Part shown: positions 1-5,334 of the stretch, in pieces
How the letters are laid out: the number at the start of each line of letters is the position of its first letter
Numbering within the stretch: position 1 is the stretch's first letter
Assembly: GCA_934215995.1 (NCBI GenBank)
Contig: CAKQBC010000162.1
Coordinates: 1-5,916 of the forward strand
DNA from: an uncultured Bacillus sp.
Lineage (GTDB): Bacteria; Bacillota; Bacilli; Bacillales; DSM-1321
DNA: 5,916 nt
Direction of reading: 5' to 3'
The notes under the pieces: generated by a model
Database searches by the model: none
What the model saw: only the letters and a program-made list of their open reading frames with translations
Told to the model about the DNA's origin: nothing
Program-made: the position numbers and the translations under genes

Positions 1-573
1 GGGGATGAAAAGGCAGCAGAAACGATAAAGGACTCAAAGGACATAATGGAACAGCTGGGAGGGGAAACGCCTGAAATAAAGGAACAGATAGCTGTCCAGG
101 GAATTGAAGGTGCTGCGGTAATAGAAGCAATCGAAAAAGTGTACGGCTCCACCATTGATTTCGATGAATATGGTGTCCTGTTCTTCACCGATCAAACAAA
201 CGGAGATGAAGAGAATGCCATTTGGGCGGGATTCAAAAAGCCGGATGAAAAGACAGAAAAGGTGAGGGAACTTCTACAAAAACAAATAGACGAAGGCAAG
301 ATACTCGCAAAATATATCCATTTCTTCAAATCTCTATACACCGCCAACGATGCATACGCATTGCAGGATCAGGTCAGCAATAGCCTCAACAAGCTATTGG
401 AAGCAAGCGGAGAAGACAGCACATATGCCTTGTCTGTCGATATCATAACAGGTGATATCAATCTTCAGCATGACGTGATCAGCGATGCTACCATCAATCA
501 ATTGAAGGCTCAGTATCCCGACCAGACATTCCAGGTTGAGAGCGGCGTGAAAATTGAACAGTATGAAGAGTAA
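1..573 (+). CDS. Unrecognised acidic protein, C-terminal 190 residues (5' end outside window)
   Basis: The reading frame is open from base 1, with 15 sense codons before the first ATG at 46, so the gene almost certainly starts upstream. The ATG at 46 has no ribosome binding site (the preceding bases are ctcaaaggacata) and is more likely an internal Met. The visible part is rich in Glu, Asp, Lys and Gln and has no membrane segment. It appears to alternate helical stretches (start; around IEKVY; KTEKVRELLQKQIDEGKI) with short strands, and ends in a pattern like YALSVDIITGDINL, then INQLKAQYPDQTFQVESGVKI. That ending suggests a small alpha/beta domain that closes the protein. There are no cysteines and no catalytic motif I know. 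A secreted protein or lipoprotein is possible, but the N-terminus that would show it is missing. I do not assign a function. The gene ends 23 bases before a strong hairpin terminator. Confidence 0.75.
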   Translation, partial: GDEKAAETIKDSKDIMEQLGGETPEIKEQIAVQGIEGAAVIEAIEKVYGSTIDFDEYGVLFFTDQTNGDEENAIWAGFKKPDEKTEKVRELLQKQIDEGKILAKYIHFFKSLYTANDAYALQDQVSNSLNKLLEASGEDSTYALSVDIITGDINLQHDVISDATINQLKAQYPDQTFQVESGVKIEQYEE

Positions 574-595
574 TGTCCGGATAAGATCCTGAAAT

Positions 596-652
596 AAAAA
601 AGCTGCCCCTGCATTGGCATCCAACCTGGATGCCATGCAAAGGCAGCTTTTT
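596..652. terminator. Bidirectional rho-independent terminator between convergent genes
   Basis: A long stem is visible. GCTGCC (602-607) pairs with GGCAGC (642-647), TGCA (610-613) with TGCA (636-639), and TGGCATCCA (615-623) with TGGATGCCA (627-635), around a three-base ACC loop. It is flanked by six A on the left (596-601) and five T on the right (648-652), so it has a U-tract when read from either strand. It can end both the plus-strand gene stopping at 573 and the minus-strand gene whose stop codon is at 654-656, directly beside the stem. Confidence 0.93.
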
Positions 653-653
653 A

Positions 654-1583
654 TTAACGGCGGGCTGAAGCAGCCATGCGGATTGTTGTGTGGCGCATAC
701 CGCGGATCGCAATTGACAGAGCCCTGATATTATCCGGTATGGCTATGCCGGTGAAACCAGCGTCACCAATATGAAATACATCAGCACCTGCCCGCTTGGC
801 GCTTAAGGCAATGGAGCGAATTGTCTCCGTATCGGCACCTTCCTGGCTTGTTCCGATTGCTGCCAATGTAAGCGCCCCTTTCCCTTTCACCATAGCAATT
901 GCTTCCGCCAGCATGTCCTCACGGATTCCAGGTACAGTACCTGGGGCCGGAAGAAGGACAATATCGGCGCCTGCATCCACGAAACGGCCCAGTGCTTCCA
1001 GATCAAGCATACTGCCGTATGTTCCCGCACTGTGCATTTTCCCGGCAATGATCAGCCCTTGGAAATGGACAGCCGCAAGGGCAATGGCCCGCTCTATTTG
1101 ATCGTTGGTAACCCCTGTTTTCGGATTGCCTGTCAAACAGACAAAATCACAGCCAAGCTCCCTTGCTTTTGCCAGTGTTTTTTCCGTCGCTGTGCGTCCC
1201 TCCGGCAATGAAAAAAGGTCTTCCAGTTTCTCTGCTTTTTCGTCGACCGGCTCGAGATTGATGCCGACCGGCAACCCTGTCAATCTCTTGATTGCCTGTA
1301 TTGGGTTTTCTGCTGTTAACTGCTCCTCTTCCCCTCCGAACACCGATGATGCTGTAAGCCCTTTCACTTCTGGGCGAAAAACATCAAATACGTTCAGCAG
1401 GATCATATCTGCCCCAAACGCTTTCATAATTTCCGCATTCGTCACTTCTGGATAAAGGGGAGATGCAGCTGCCACTGTTTCGGCAATAACAGTACGGCCT
1501 TCAGTTGCCAAAATAGCCTGTTTCAATTCATTTTTCCCCATTTTCTCGAAATCGGAAGCACGGCAATCCAGAATTCGTTTCAT
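654..1583 (-). CDS. TIM-barrel protein, DUF7916 / PEP-phosphonomutase-like family
   Basis: The protein has 309 residues and appears full length. Its sequence is a run of beta/alpha units with barrel-strand motifs: GADMILLNVFDV (57-68), GLPVGINLEP (103-112), VCLTGNPKTGVTN (148-160), GLIIAGKMHSAG (176-187), GADIVLLPAPGTVPG (205-219), AAIGTSQEGAD (241-251), and GADVFHIGDAGFTGIAIPDN (266-285). The conserved start MKRILDCRASDF and the basic end AIRGMRHTTIRMA match my memory of a family often labelled 'PEP phosphonomutase' or, misleadingly, 'haloacid dehalogenase-like hydrolase', now DUF7916. No reaction has been established that I know of. The C-terminal Gly/Asp-rich loops look like a phosphate-binding site, but that is inference. 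The start is supported by GGAG (complement of 1592-1595) eight bases upstream. It stands alone between its own promoter-like sequence and the shared terminator. No PTS or sugar genes lie beside it to suggest a substrate. Confidence 0.85.
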   Translation of the reverse strand: MKRILDCRASDFEKMGKNELKQAILATEGRTVIAETVAAASPLYPEVTNAEIMKAFGADMILLNVFDVFRPEVKGLTASSVFGGEEEQLTAENPIQAIKRLTGLPVGINLEPVDEKAEKLEDLFSLPEGRTATEKTLAKARELGCDFVCLTGNPKTGVTNDQIERAIALAAVHFQGLIIAGKMHSAGTYGSMLDLEALGRFVDAGADIVLLPAPGTVPGIREDMLAEAIAMVKGKGALTLAAIGTSQEGADTETIRSIALSAKRAGADVFHIGDAGFTGIAIPDNIRALSIAIRGMRHTTIRMAASARR

Positions 1584-1832
1584 ATCATCAACTCCAGTAT
1601 CTTTTTCTATTTATAAAAAGTATACCACCCTGAAATGAACAGATGTTTATTGCAAAAAATTCTGCATTTTTAGCCATCTCCTATTAGAGAAAATAAAAAC
1701 TGATTGCACATAAACTAGGAGCCTCGTGAACAAAGCATATCGAAGCATATGGAGAAAAAATGAAAGGGTACGCACGAAACATAAAAGGTTCATTTCATTC
1801 AGCCGGAAGAACGCTCGCACAGGAAATATACA
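1584..1832. other. 249-base intergenic region between two minus-strand genes
   Basis: The right half lies downstream of the lipid kinase gene. A possible weak minus-strand terminator is AATGAAA (complement of TTTCATT, 1793-1799) pairing with TTTCATT (complement of 1759-1765), with a long loop and then a T-tract (complement of 1755-1760). The AATGAAA arm also sits close to an unrelated tandem repeat, AAGCATAT at 1733-1740 and again at 1743-1750. The left half holds the extended -10 promoter of the next gene. A 36-codon GTG-start frame on the plus strand (1726-1836) is described under findings. No RNA gene is recognisable. Confidence 0.5.
1619..1627 (-). promoter_or_regulatory. Probable extended -10 promoter of the TIM-barrel gene
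   Basis: The minus strand reads TGGTATACT: a TATACT -10 hexamer (complement of 1619-1624) preceded by the TGn extension. No good -35 lies 16-18 bases upstream, but extended -10 promoters tolerate that. Transcription would start near 1612, leaving a leader of about 29 bases containing the GGAG ribosome binding site. Confidence 0.5.
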
Positions 1833-2729
1833 TTAGGGACGTTCTTTTCCGCAGATGAACTGCATATGCCGCTCAAGTATTTTAATGTCTGCAGGTGTTT
1901 TCATATAAATCTCCCCGTCAGTATCCACATCACGGTTCCGCTCCGTTTCCAATGAGACCGTTTTTGCCTGCAGATATAGGACTTCTCCCTCTCCATGCTT
2001 TGTGGATGATTCCTTATTAAACAATATTTCCCTGAATGCGCCGAGACTTGAATTCTTAACGATAATCACATCGAGTTTACCGTCATTGCTTTCAATGCCT
2101 TCAAAAGGCAGCTGCGCCGTGCCTAAATAGCGGCCATTGCAGACCAGGACCAGGACAGCTTCATCTTCGATTACATGGCTATCGTATATTAGTTTGTATG
2201 AGAAAGATTCAGCTTCTTTTACCGTGCGGACAGCACTTATAAAATAGCTTACTTTTCCAAGCAGGCTCTTCTGGGATTCATCAATATTTGCCGAGGTTTC
2301 TGCAATCAGGCCGATACCCCAAAAATTCGAGAAATAACGATCGCCGGCTTGGCCGATATCCGTTGTGAATGTCTTTCCCTGTATAATCGTTTCTGCGGCA
2401 GCCCTTATATCCTGCGGCATTCCAAGCATGCGGCTGAAATCATTGCAAGTGCCCCCGGGCAAAATGGCGACTACAGGCCTTTTATCCAAAGGTGCAAGCC
2501 CATTGACACATTCATGCACTGTCCCGTCACCCCCTAAGATGATGACAATATCAGCCTCTTCCCCGTGCCTCCTGCATATGCTCTCTGCTTCCTTCGGTTC
2601 ATTGGTCGGCATCAAGGCAAGCTCTTTTATATGCGGAGACAAGATCGGAACGCATATTCCAAGTGTATCTTCTATCCCTTTTTGGCCCGCATTGCCGTTA
2701 TAGATTAAAATTCCTTTTTCCCAAAGCAT
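1833..2729 (-). CDS. Diacylglycerol/lipid kinase family protein (YegS/BmrU/DgkB type)
   Basis: The protein has 298 residues, normal for the family, which phosphorylates diacylglycerol or a related lipid at the inner membrane face using ATP. The N-terminal nucleotide-binding domain shows GNAG (12-15), the hallmark GGDGT (66-70) with GLAPLDKRP after it, and PGGTCNDFSRMLG (91-103). The C-terminal beta-rich domain has DGKLDVIIV (216-224) and the catalytic-site DTDGE (269-273). D68, D97, D124 and E273 sit where the DgkB metal-linked aspartates and catalytic base are expected, so the enzyme looks active. A start at 2753 would add eight residues but has almost no ribosome binding site. The Met at 2729 has GGGAGG with seven-base spacing and fits the promoter position, so I chose it. 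There is no neighbouring transporter or lipid gene, so the lipid substrate (diacylglycerol, undecaprenol or other) cannot be told from context. DgkB proper, which matters for lipoteichoic acid lipid recycling, is less likely because PGGTCNDFSR differs from its PVGTTNDFAR. Confidence 0.92.
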   Translation of the reverse strand: MLWEKGILIYNGNAGQKGIEDTLGICVPILSPHIKELALMPTNEPKEAESICRRHGEEADIVIILGGDGTVHECVNGLAPLDKRPVVAILPGGTCNDFSRMLGMPQDIRAAAETIIQGKTFTTDIGQAGDRYFSNFWGIGLIAETSANIDESQKSLLGKVSYFISAVRTVKEAESFSYKLIYDSHVIEDEAVLVLVCNGRYLGTAQLPFEGIESNDGKLDVIIVKNSSLGAFREILFNKESSTKHGEGEVLYLQAKTVSLETERNRDVDTDGEIYMKTPADIKILERHMQFICGKERP

Positions 2730-2736
2730 ACAAATT

Positions 2737-2742
2737 CCTCCC
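2737..2742 (-). promoter_or_regulatory. Ribosome binding site that decides the lipid kinase start
   Basis: The minus strand reads GGGAGG (complement of 2737-2742), followed by seven bases and ATG at 2729-2727. The alternative ATG at 2753 has only a poor AGG four bases upstream. This strongly favours the shorter protein. Confidence 0.85.
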
Positions 2743-2761
2743 GCCATTGACATACTACCTG

Positions 2762-2767
2762 TTTATA
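2762..2767 (-). promoter_or_regulatory. Possible -10 of the lipid kinase promoter
   Basis: The minus strand reads TATAAA (complement of 2762-2767), placing the transcript start near 2755 and a leader of about 26 bases before the chosen ATG. I found no convincing -35 element at the right spacing, so this is tentative. If real, a start codon at 2753 would leave almost no leader, which again favours 2729. Confidence 0.35.
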
Positions 2768-2909
2768 CCCTTTTTCCAGCGGACTCTACCTTCTCCAAAA
2801 AAAGTTACATCCAGCCGCCCCTTTTCAAAAAAGAGTTTCATAGCCACAAATTCATTCCTGACCTACCCCAAACCCTCAAAACGGGGATCCTAAGCAGTAT
2901 CATACGGAT

Positions 2910-2940
2910 AAAAAAATCCGGTACCGAAAACGGCACCGGA
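2910..2940 (-). terminator. Rho-independent terminator of the nitroreductase gene
   Basis: On the minus strand TCCGGTGCC (complement of 2932-2940) pairs with GGTACCGGA (complement of 2917-2925) around a six-base GTTTTC loop, with one G-T pair. It is followed by seven T (complement of 2910-2916). It starts seven bases after the stop codon of the nitroreductase gene, so the lipid kinase downstream is not in its operon. Confidence 0.92.
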
Positions 2941-2947
2941 CTGTTCC

Positions 2948-3691
2948 TTATTTTAAGCCAAACTTCCTTTTTTCGAGAAATTCCTTCAGATGCATTCGCT
3001 TCGGCTTTTCATATACTTTGCTCACATATGCGCTCCAGCTTTCATCCCTTGCCGATTGAGGCCGATTCCTGTAATAATCCAGCATCGTCCGGTCATATTC
3101 TTCGATGCATTTATCCTTTTTCGCTTCGATATATTCTTCGTCATGGACAATCGCCTCCAATGGAAGCCGAGGTTTAGCGCCAGGGAGCTTCGATGGTTCC
3201 GGATATCCGATGCACATGCCGAATACAGGGTAAACCAGATCAGGAAGCTTCAATAAATCACTGACCTCCTGGCTATTATTTCGGATCCCGCCGATGAAAA
3301 CTCCGCCAAGCCCTTCTGATTCCGCAGCCAGCAAAACATTTTGGGCAATCAGTGCAGCATCAACACTTGCCATCAGGAAAGGCTCCGTATTATCAAGATT
3401 TGCCTTTTTGCCATGCTTCGTCCCGCAGTAATCAATCCTGGACAAATCACCGCAAAATGCTAGAAAGACCGGACATTCCTCTATGTATCGCTGGTTGCCG
3501 CAAAGCTCGGCAAGCTTGCTTTTCTTCTCTTTGTCCCTAATGACAATAATGGAATATGCCTGCAGATTGCTAGATGTGGAAGCAGACTGTGAAACTTCCA
3601 GTATACTTGTCAAAAGTTCCTTTGAAATCTCCTGATCCGTGTAACTTCTTACAGACCGATGATTCTGTATCAACTTCATTACCTCATTCAT
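2948..3691 (-). CDS. NfrA/NfsA-type FMN-dependent NAD(P)H nitroreductase / flavin oxidoreductase
   Basis: The protein has 247 residues, the usual size for this soluble homodimeric flavoprotein. The family transfers electrons from NADPH (sometimes NADH) through FMN to nitro compounds, quinones, free flavin or other acceptors. The FMN phosphate-binding start HRSVRSYTD is at 11-19. ASTSSNLQAYSII (37-49) contributes further flavin contacts. The conserved GNQRYIEECPVFLAFC is at 65-80, and AAESEGLGGVFIGGIRN (122-138) and VFGMCIGYP (156-164) complete the nitroreductase fold. KPRLPLEAIVH (173-183) and the helical C-terminal tail are typical of the NfsA/NfrA/Frp subgroup. The start has GGAGG (complement of 3699-3703) seven bases upstream. 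It is monocistronic, with its own sigma-A promoter and terminator, and divergent from csbD. B. subtilis NfrA (YwcG) and YcnD are the closest proteins I can recall, and I cannot choose between them. Confidence 0.93.
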   Translation of the reverse strand: MNEVMKLIQNHRSVRSYTDQEISKELLTSILEVSQSASTSSNLQAYSIIVIRDKEKKSKLAELCGNQRYIEECPVFLAFCGDLSRIDYCGTKHGKKANLDNTEPFLMASVDAALIAQNVLLAAESEGLGGVFIGGIRNNSQEVSDLLKLPDLVYPVFGMCIGYPEPSKLPGAKPRLPLEAIVHDEEYIEAKKDKCIEEYDRTMLDYYRNRPQSARDESWSAYVSKVYEKPKRMHLKEFLEKRKFGLK

Positions 3692-3720
3692 AATAATCCC
3701 TCCCTGCCATTCTTGTCTGT

Positions 3721-3749
3721 ACTATAGAAAAAAGAAACCGATTTCGCAA
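3721..3749 (-). promoter_or_regulatory. Sigma-A promoter of the nitroreductase gene
   Basis: The minus strand shows a -35 TTGCGA (complement of 3744-3749), a 17-base spacer and a -10 TATAGT (complement of 3721-3726). The leader to the start codon is about 23 bases and includes GGGAGGG. The -35 lies 22 bases from the divergent sigma-B -35 of csbD, so the two promoters could affect each other. Confidence 0.75.
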
Positions 3750-3771
3750 CGAAAACAACTTATCACCTCTT

Positions 3772-3796
3772 GTTTACCCTAAATCTGTGAGGGTAT
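3772..3796 (+). promoter_or_regulatory. Sigma-B (general stress) promoter of csbD
   Basis: GTTTAC (3772-3777), a 13-base spacer, then GGGTAT (3791-3796). This matches the Bacillus sigma-B consensus of GTTTaa, 12-15 bases, GGGTAT almost exactly. csbD of B. subtilis is a known sigma-B-controlled gene, so promoter and gene support each other. The transcript would begin near 3803, leaving a leader of about 85 bases with no structure I recognise. Confidence 0.9.
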
Positions 3797-3887
3797 TAAC
3801 AATAATAGATTGGCATTGTACCTCAAAAGCGAGAGTCGAAGCCAAAGTGTTTCTAATATAAACAGTTTTTGAAAGGAGATGTTTTGC

Positions 3888-4061
3888 ATGAGCGGTGAAT
3901 CTGAAAAAACTAAAGCAACCATCAATAAAATCAAAGGGGAAGCAAAAGATCAAATCGGCAACGCGACAAATGATCCCGACCTTCAGGCAGAAGGAAAGAA
4001 AGACAAACTGAAAGGAAAAGCACAGGAAAAAGTGGGGAAAGCAAAAGACCTTCTCGACTGA
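3888..4061 (+). CDS. csbD: CsbD-family general stress protein
   Basis: A 57-residue, highly charged, Lys/Glu-rich, probably helical cytoplasmic protein. It holds the CsbD signature as two similar units: KIKGEAKDQIGNAT (14-27) and KLKGKAQEKVGKAK (40-53), both following K-x-K-G-x-A-x-x-x-x-G-x-A. The NDPDLQAEGKKDK linker (28-40) is also typical. The biochemical role of the family is unknown, and members are induced by general stress. The start is set by AAAGGAG (3872-3878) nine bases before the ATG at 3888. An in-frame ATG at 3879 touches the Shine-Dalgarno and cannot be the start. The gene is monocistronic, with a sigma-B promoter upstream and a terminator downstream. Confidence 0.93.
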   Translation: MSGESEKTKATINKIKGEAKDQIGNATNDPDLQAEGKKDKLKGKAQEKVGKAKDLLD

Positions 4062-4080
4062 TGTCCTTCAGGTATGCTTC

Positions 4081-4113
4081 AAACACAGCAAAAATGCTGT
4101 GTTTTTCTTTTTT
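4081..4113 (+). terminator. Rho-independent terminator of csbD
   Basis: AAACACAGCA (4081-4090) pairs perfectly with TGCTGTGTTT (4095-4104) around an AAAA loop, followed by T-rich sequence (TTTTTCTTTTTT through 4113). It lies 20 bases after the csbD stop and separates csbD from hemH. Confidence 0.92.
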
Positions 4114-4116
4114 GAC

Positions 4117-4145
4117 AGGACATGTAAAGTTCGAAAGTTTATAAT
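4117..4145 (+). promoter_or_regulatory. Probable sigma-A promoter of hemH
   Basis: AGGACA (4117-4122, four of six -35 matches), a 17-base spacer, then a perfect TATAAT (4140-4145). Transcription would start near 4152, a leader of about 23 bases carrying AGGAGGG (4164-4170). A perfect TTGACA at 4112-4117 overlaps the csbD terminator tail but sits 22 bases from the -10, too far to be the normal partner. The -10 lies inside a PerR-like box. Confidence 0.65.
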
Positions 4146-4153
4146 TATAGTAA
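4139..4153 (+). promoter_or_regulatory. PerR-like operator over the hemH -10
   Basis: TTATAATTATAGTAA matches the Bacillus PerR box TTATAATNATTATAA at 12 of 14 specified positions, and the Fur box TGATAATNATTATCA at 10 of 14. It covers the -10 hexamer, where a repressor would block transcription. PerR controls heme biosynthesis genes in B. subtilis, so this is biologically sensible. AT-rich promoter sequence can mimic such boxes, so confidence is moderate. Confidence 0.4.
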
Positions 4154-4174
4154 AATACTTTACAGGAGGGCTTC

Positions 4175-5224
4175 ATGATGAAAACAGCAGTGCTTCTTGT
4201 TAACCTCGGAACGCCAGATTCCCCAGACCGGGACTCCGTCAAGGTATATCTGAAAGAATTTTTAAGTGATCCCCGGGTGATTGATATGCCCAGATGGAAG
4301 TGGCTTCCCGTATTACACGGAATCATCCTTCGCACACGGCCAAAACAGTCGGCGGAATTGTACCGATCCATATGGACAGAAGAAGGTTCGTCACTAAGGA
4401 TCATATCAGAAAAACAAAAGGCTGCATTGCAGAAAAGGATAGCCTGTAACAATATATGCGTATCGTTAGCCATGACGTACGGCAACCCTTCCATTTCTTC
4501 GGAGCTGGAGAAACTTCATGAACAGGGAATCCGCAAATTAATTGTCCTGCCTCTGTTCCCTCAATATTCATCGACCACTACAGCATCTGTATGGGACAGA
4601 GTGCAAAAAGCGATATCCGGCTGGAGGGACATTCCCGAAGTGCATTTCATCAGGGATTACCCTGAACACCCTGACTATATAAATGTCCTGAAGAAAAAGA
4701 TAGTGGAAGCATCCAGACAAAAAGGGAAACCAGAATTCTTGGTTGTCTCCTATCATGGCATCCCGAAAAGATACGCCGATACCGGCGATGACTATCCGGA
4801 ACAGTGCCGGGTAACGACAAAAGCACTCCAAAAACTGCTTCCGGACTACACAGTCATCGAAAGTTATCAATCAAAATTCGGCAAAGAAGAATGGCTAAGC
4901 CCATCTACCAGCAGCACATTAAGACAGCTCGCCCAAGCCGGCAAAAAACATGTACATGTCATCGCGCCTGCATTCACAGCAGACTGCCTTGAAACACTTG
5001 AAGAGCTCGATCATGAAAACCGGCAAGTGTTCCTCGATGCTGGCGGACAGGACTATACATATATCGAAGCTCCGAATGATGATCCTTTATTCATCGATTG
5101 CCTTGAAGACCTTGTCCGTCCCTACCTGACACCGGCAGATTCTGCTCTTCCCCATGTGGGTTCCTCTGCCTCTACTGAGGGAACACTTGGAGCCAATCGA
5201 AGGACTGCGATCTCGACTCAATGA
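4175..5224 (+). CDS. hemH: Ferrochelatase, E. coli/proteobacterial-like type, with C-terminal tail
   Basis: This enzyme inserts ferrous iron into a porphyrin ring, the last or next-to-last step of heme synthesis, in the cytoplasm or at the membrane. It has 349 residues. Visible landmarks are VLLVNLGTPDSP (6-17), VKVYLKEFLSDPRVID (22-37), LPLFPQYSSTTTASVWD (125-141), FIRDYPEHPDYI (158-169), SYHGIPKRYADTGDDYPEQC (192-211) with catalytic H194, ESYQSKFGKEEWLSP (229-243), and APAFTADCLETLEEL (264-278) with the catalytic-site Glu E273. These match E. coli HemH, as I recall it, along the whole length. They differ clearly from Bacillus coproporphyrin ferrochelatase, which starts near LLVMAYGTP and uses SAHSLPE. 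The homologous part ends near PYL (316-318). Residues 319-349 are an extra polar, Cys-free tail. ATGATG offers starts at 4175 and 4178, spaced five or eight bases from AGGAGG, and 4178 is equally possible. No hemE or hemY is adjacent. Substrate (protoporphyrin IX or coproporphyrin III) is not settled by sequence alone. Confidence 0.95.
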   Translation: MMKTAVLLVNLGTPDSPDRDSVKVYLKEFLSDPRVIDMPRWKWLPVLHGIILRTRPKQSAELYRSIWTEEGSSLRIISEKQKAALQKRIACNNICVSLAMTYGNPSISSELEKLHEQGIRKLIVLPLFPQYSSTTTASVWDRVQKAISGWRDIPEVHFIRDYPEHPDYINVLKKKIVEASRQKGKPEFLVVSYHGIPKRYADTGDDYPEQCRVTTKALQKLLPDYTVIESYQSKFGKEEWLSPSTSSTLRQLAQAGKKHVHVIAPAFTADCLETLEELDHENRQVFLDAGGQDYTYIEAPNDDPLFIDCLEDLVRPYLTPADSALPHVGSSASTEGTLGANRRTAISTQ

Positions 5225-5251
5225 CAAGCTGCAAAATCTATCGGTAAGAAG

Positions 5252-5277
5252 GAACCTACCAGTTTAGGTTCTTTTTT
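5252..5277 (+). terminator. Rho-independent terminator of hemH
   Basis: GAACCTA (5252-5258) pairs with TAGGTTC (5265-5271) around a six-base CCAGTT loop, followed by six T (5272-5277). It begins 27 bases after the hemH stop codon. Confidence 0.85.
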
Positions 5278-5283
5278 ATTGAT

Positions 5284-5330
5284 GTCGAACTCGACTATTT
5301 ATTTCCTTGGAAATGGTCGAATCTACTCGA
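5284..5330. repeat. Cluster of TCGA-containing inverted repeats
   Basis: GTCGA-AC-TCGAC (5284-5295) is a small inverted repeat. TCGAC (5291-5295) can also pair with GTCGA (5316-5320), enclosing ATTTCC-TT-GGAAAT (5301-5314). A further TCGA lies at 5327-5330. CTCGACT occurs at 5212-5218 (end of hemH) and again at 5290-5296. The role is unknown, and there is no T-tract to make it a terminator. Confidence 0.45.
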
Positions 5331-5334
5331 TATA

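Noticed and set aside
796..1455. Two plus-strand open frames of about 100-116 codons antisense to the TIM-barrel gene
   Set aside because: They mirror the codon structure of the real minus-strand gene, have biased Ser/Pro/Ala composition and no ribosome binding sites.
1805..1850. GGAAGAACG with CGTTCTTTTCC as an inverted repeat or terminator of the lipid kinase gene
   Set aside because: The right arm lies inside the coding end of the gene, the pairing is imperfect and no T-tract follows.
2730..2753. Upstream ATG at 2753 as start of the lipid kinase
   Set aside because: It has no adequate Shine-Dalgarno, and the extra residues would be encoded by the ribosome binding site of the better ATG at 2729.
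2349..2893. Plus-strand open frames antisense to and upstream of the lipid kinase gene
   Set aside because: They overlap a clear kinase gene in antisense or run into its promoter region, and they show no domain or start signal.
4112..4117. Perfect TTGACA as -35 of hemH
   Set aside because: It is 22 bases from TATAAT, outside the usual 16-18 range. AGGACA five bases further on has a 17-base spacer.
3931..4494. 187-codon open frame on the minus strand across csbD and hemH
   Set aside because: It lies antisense to two well-supported genes and the csbD terminator and hemH promoter, and its product has no recognisable domain.
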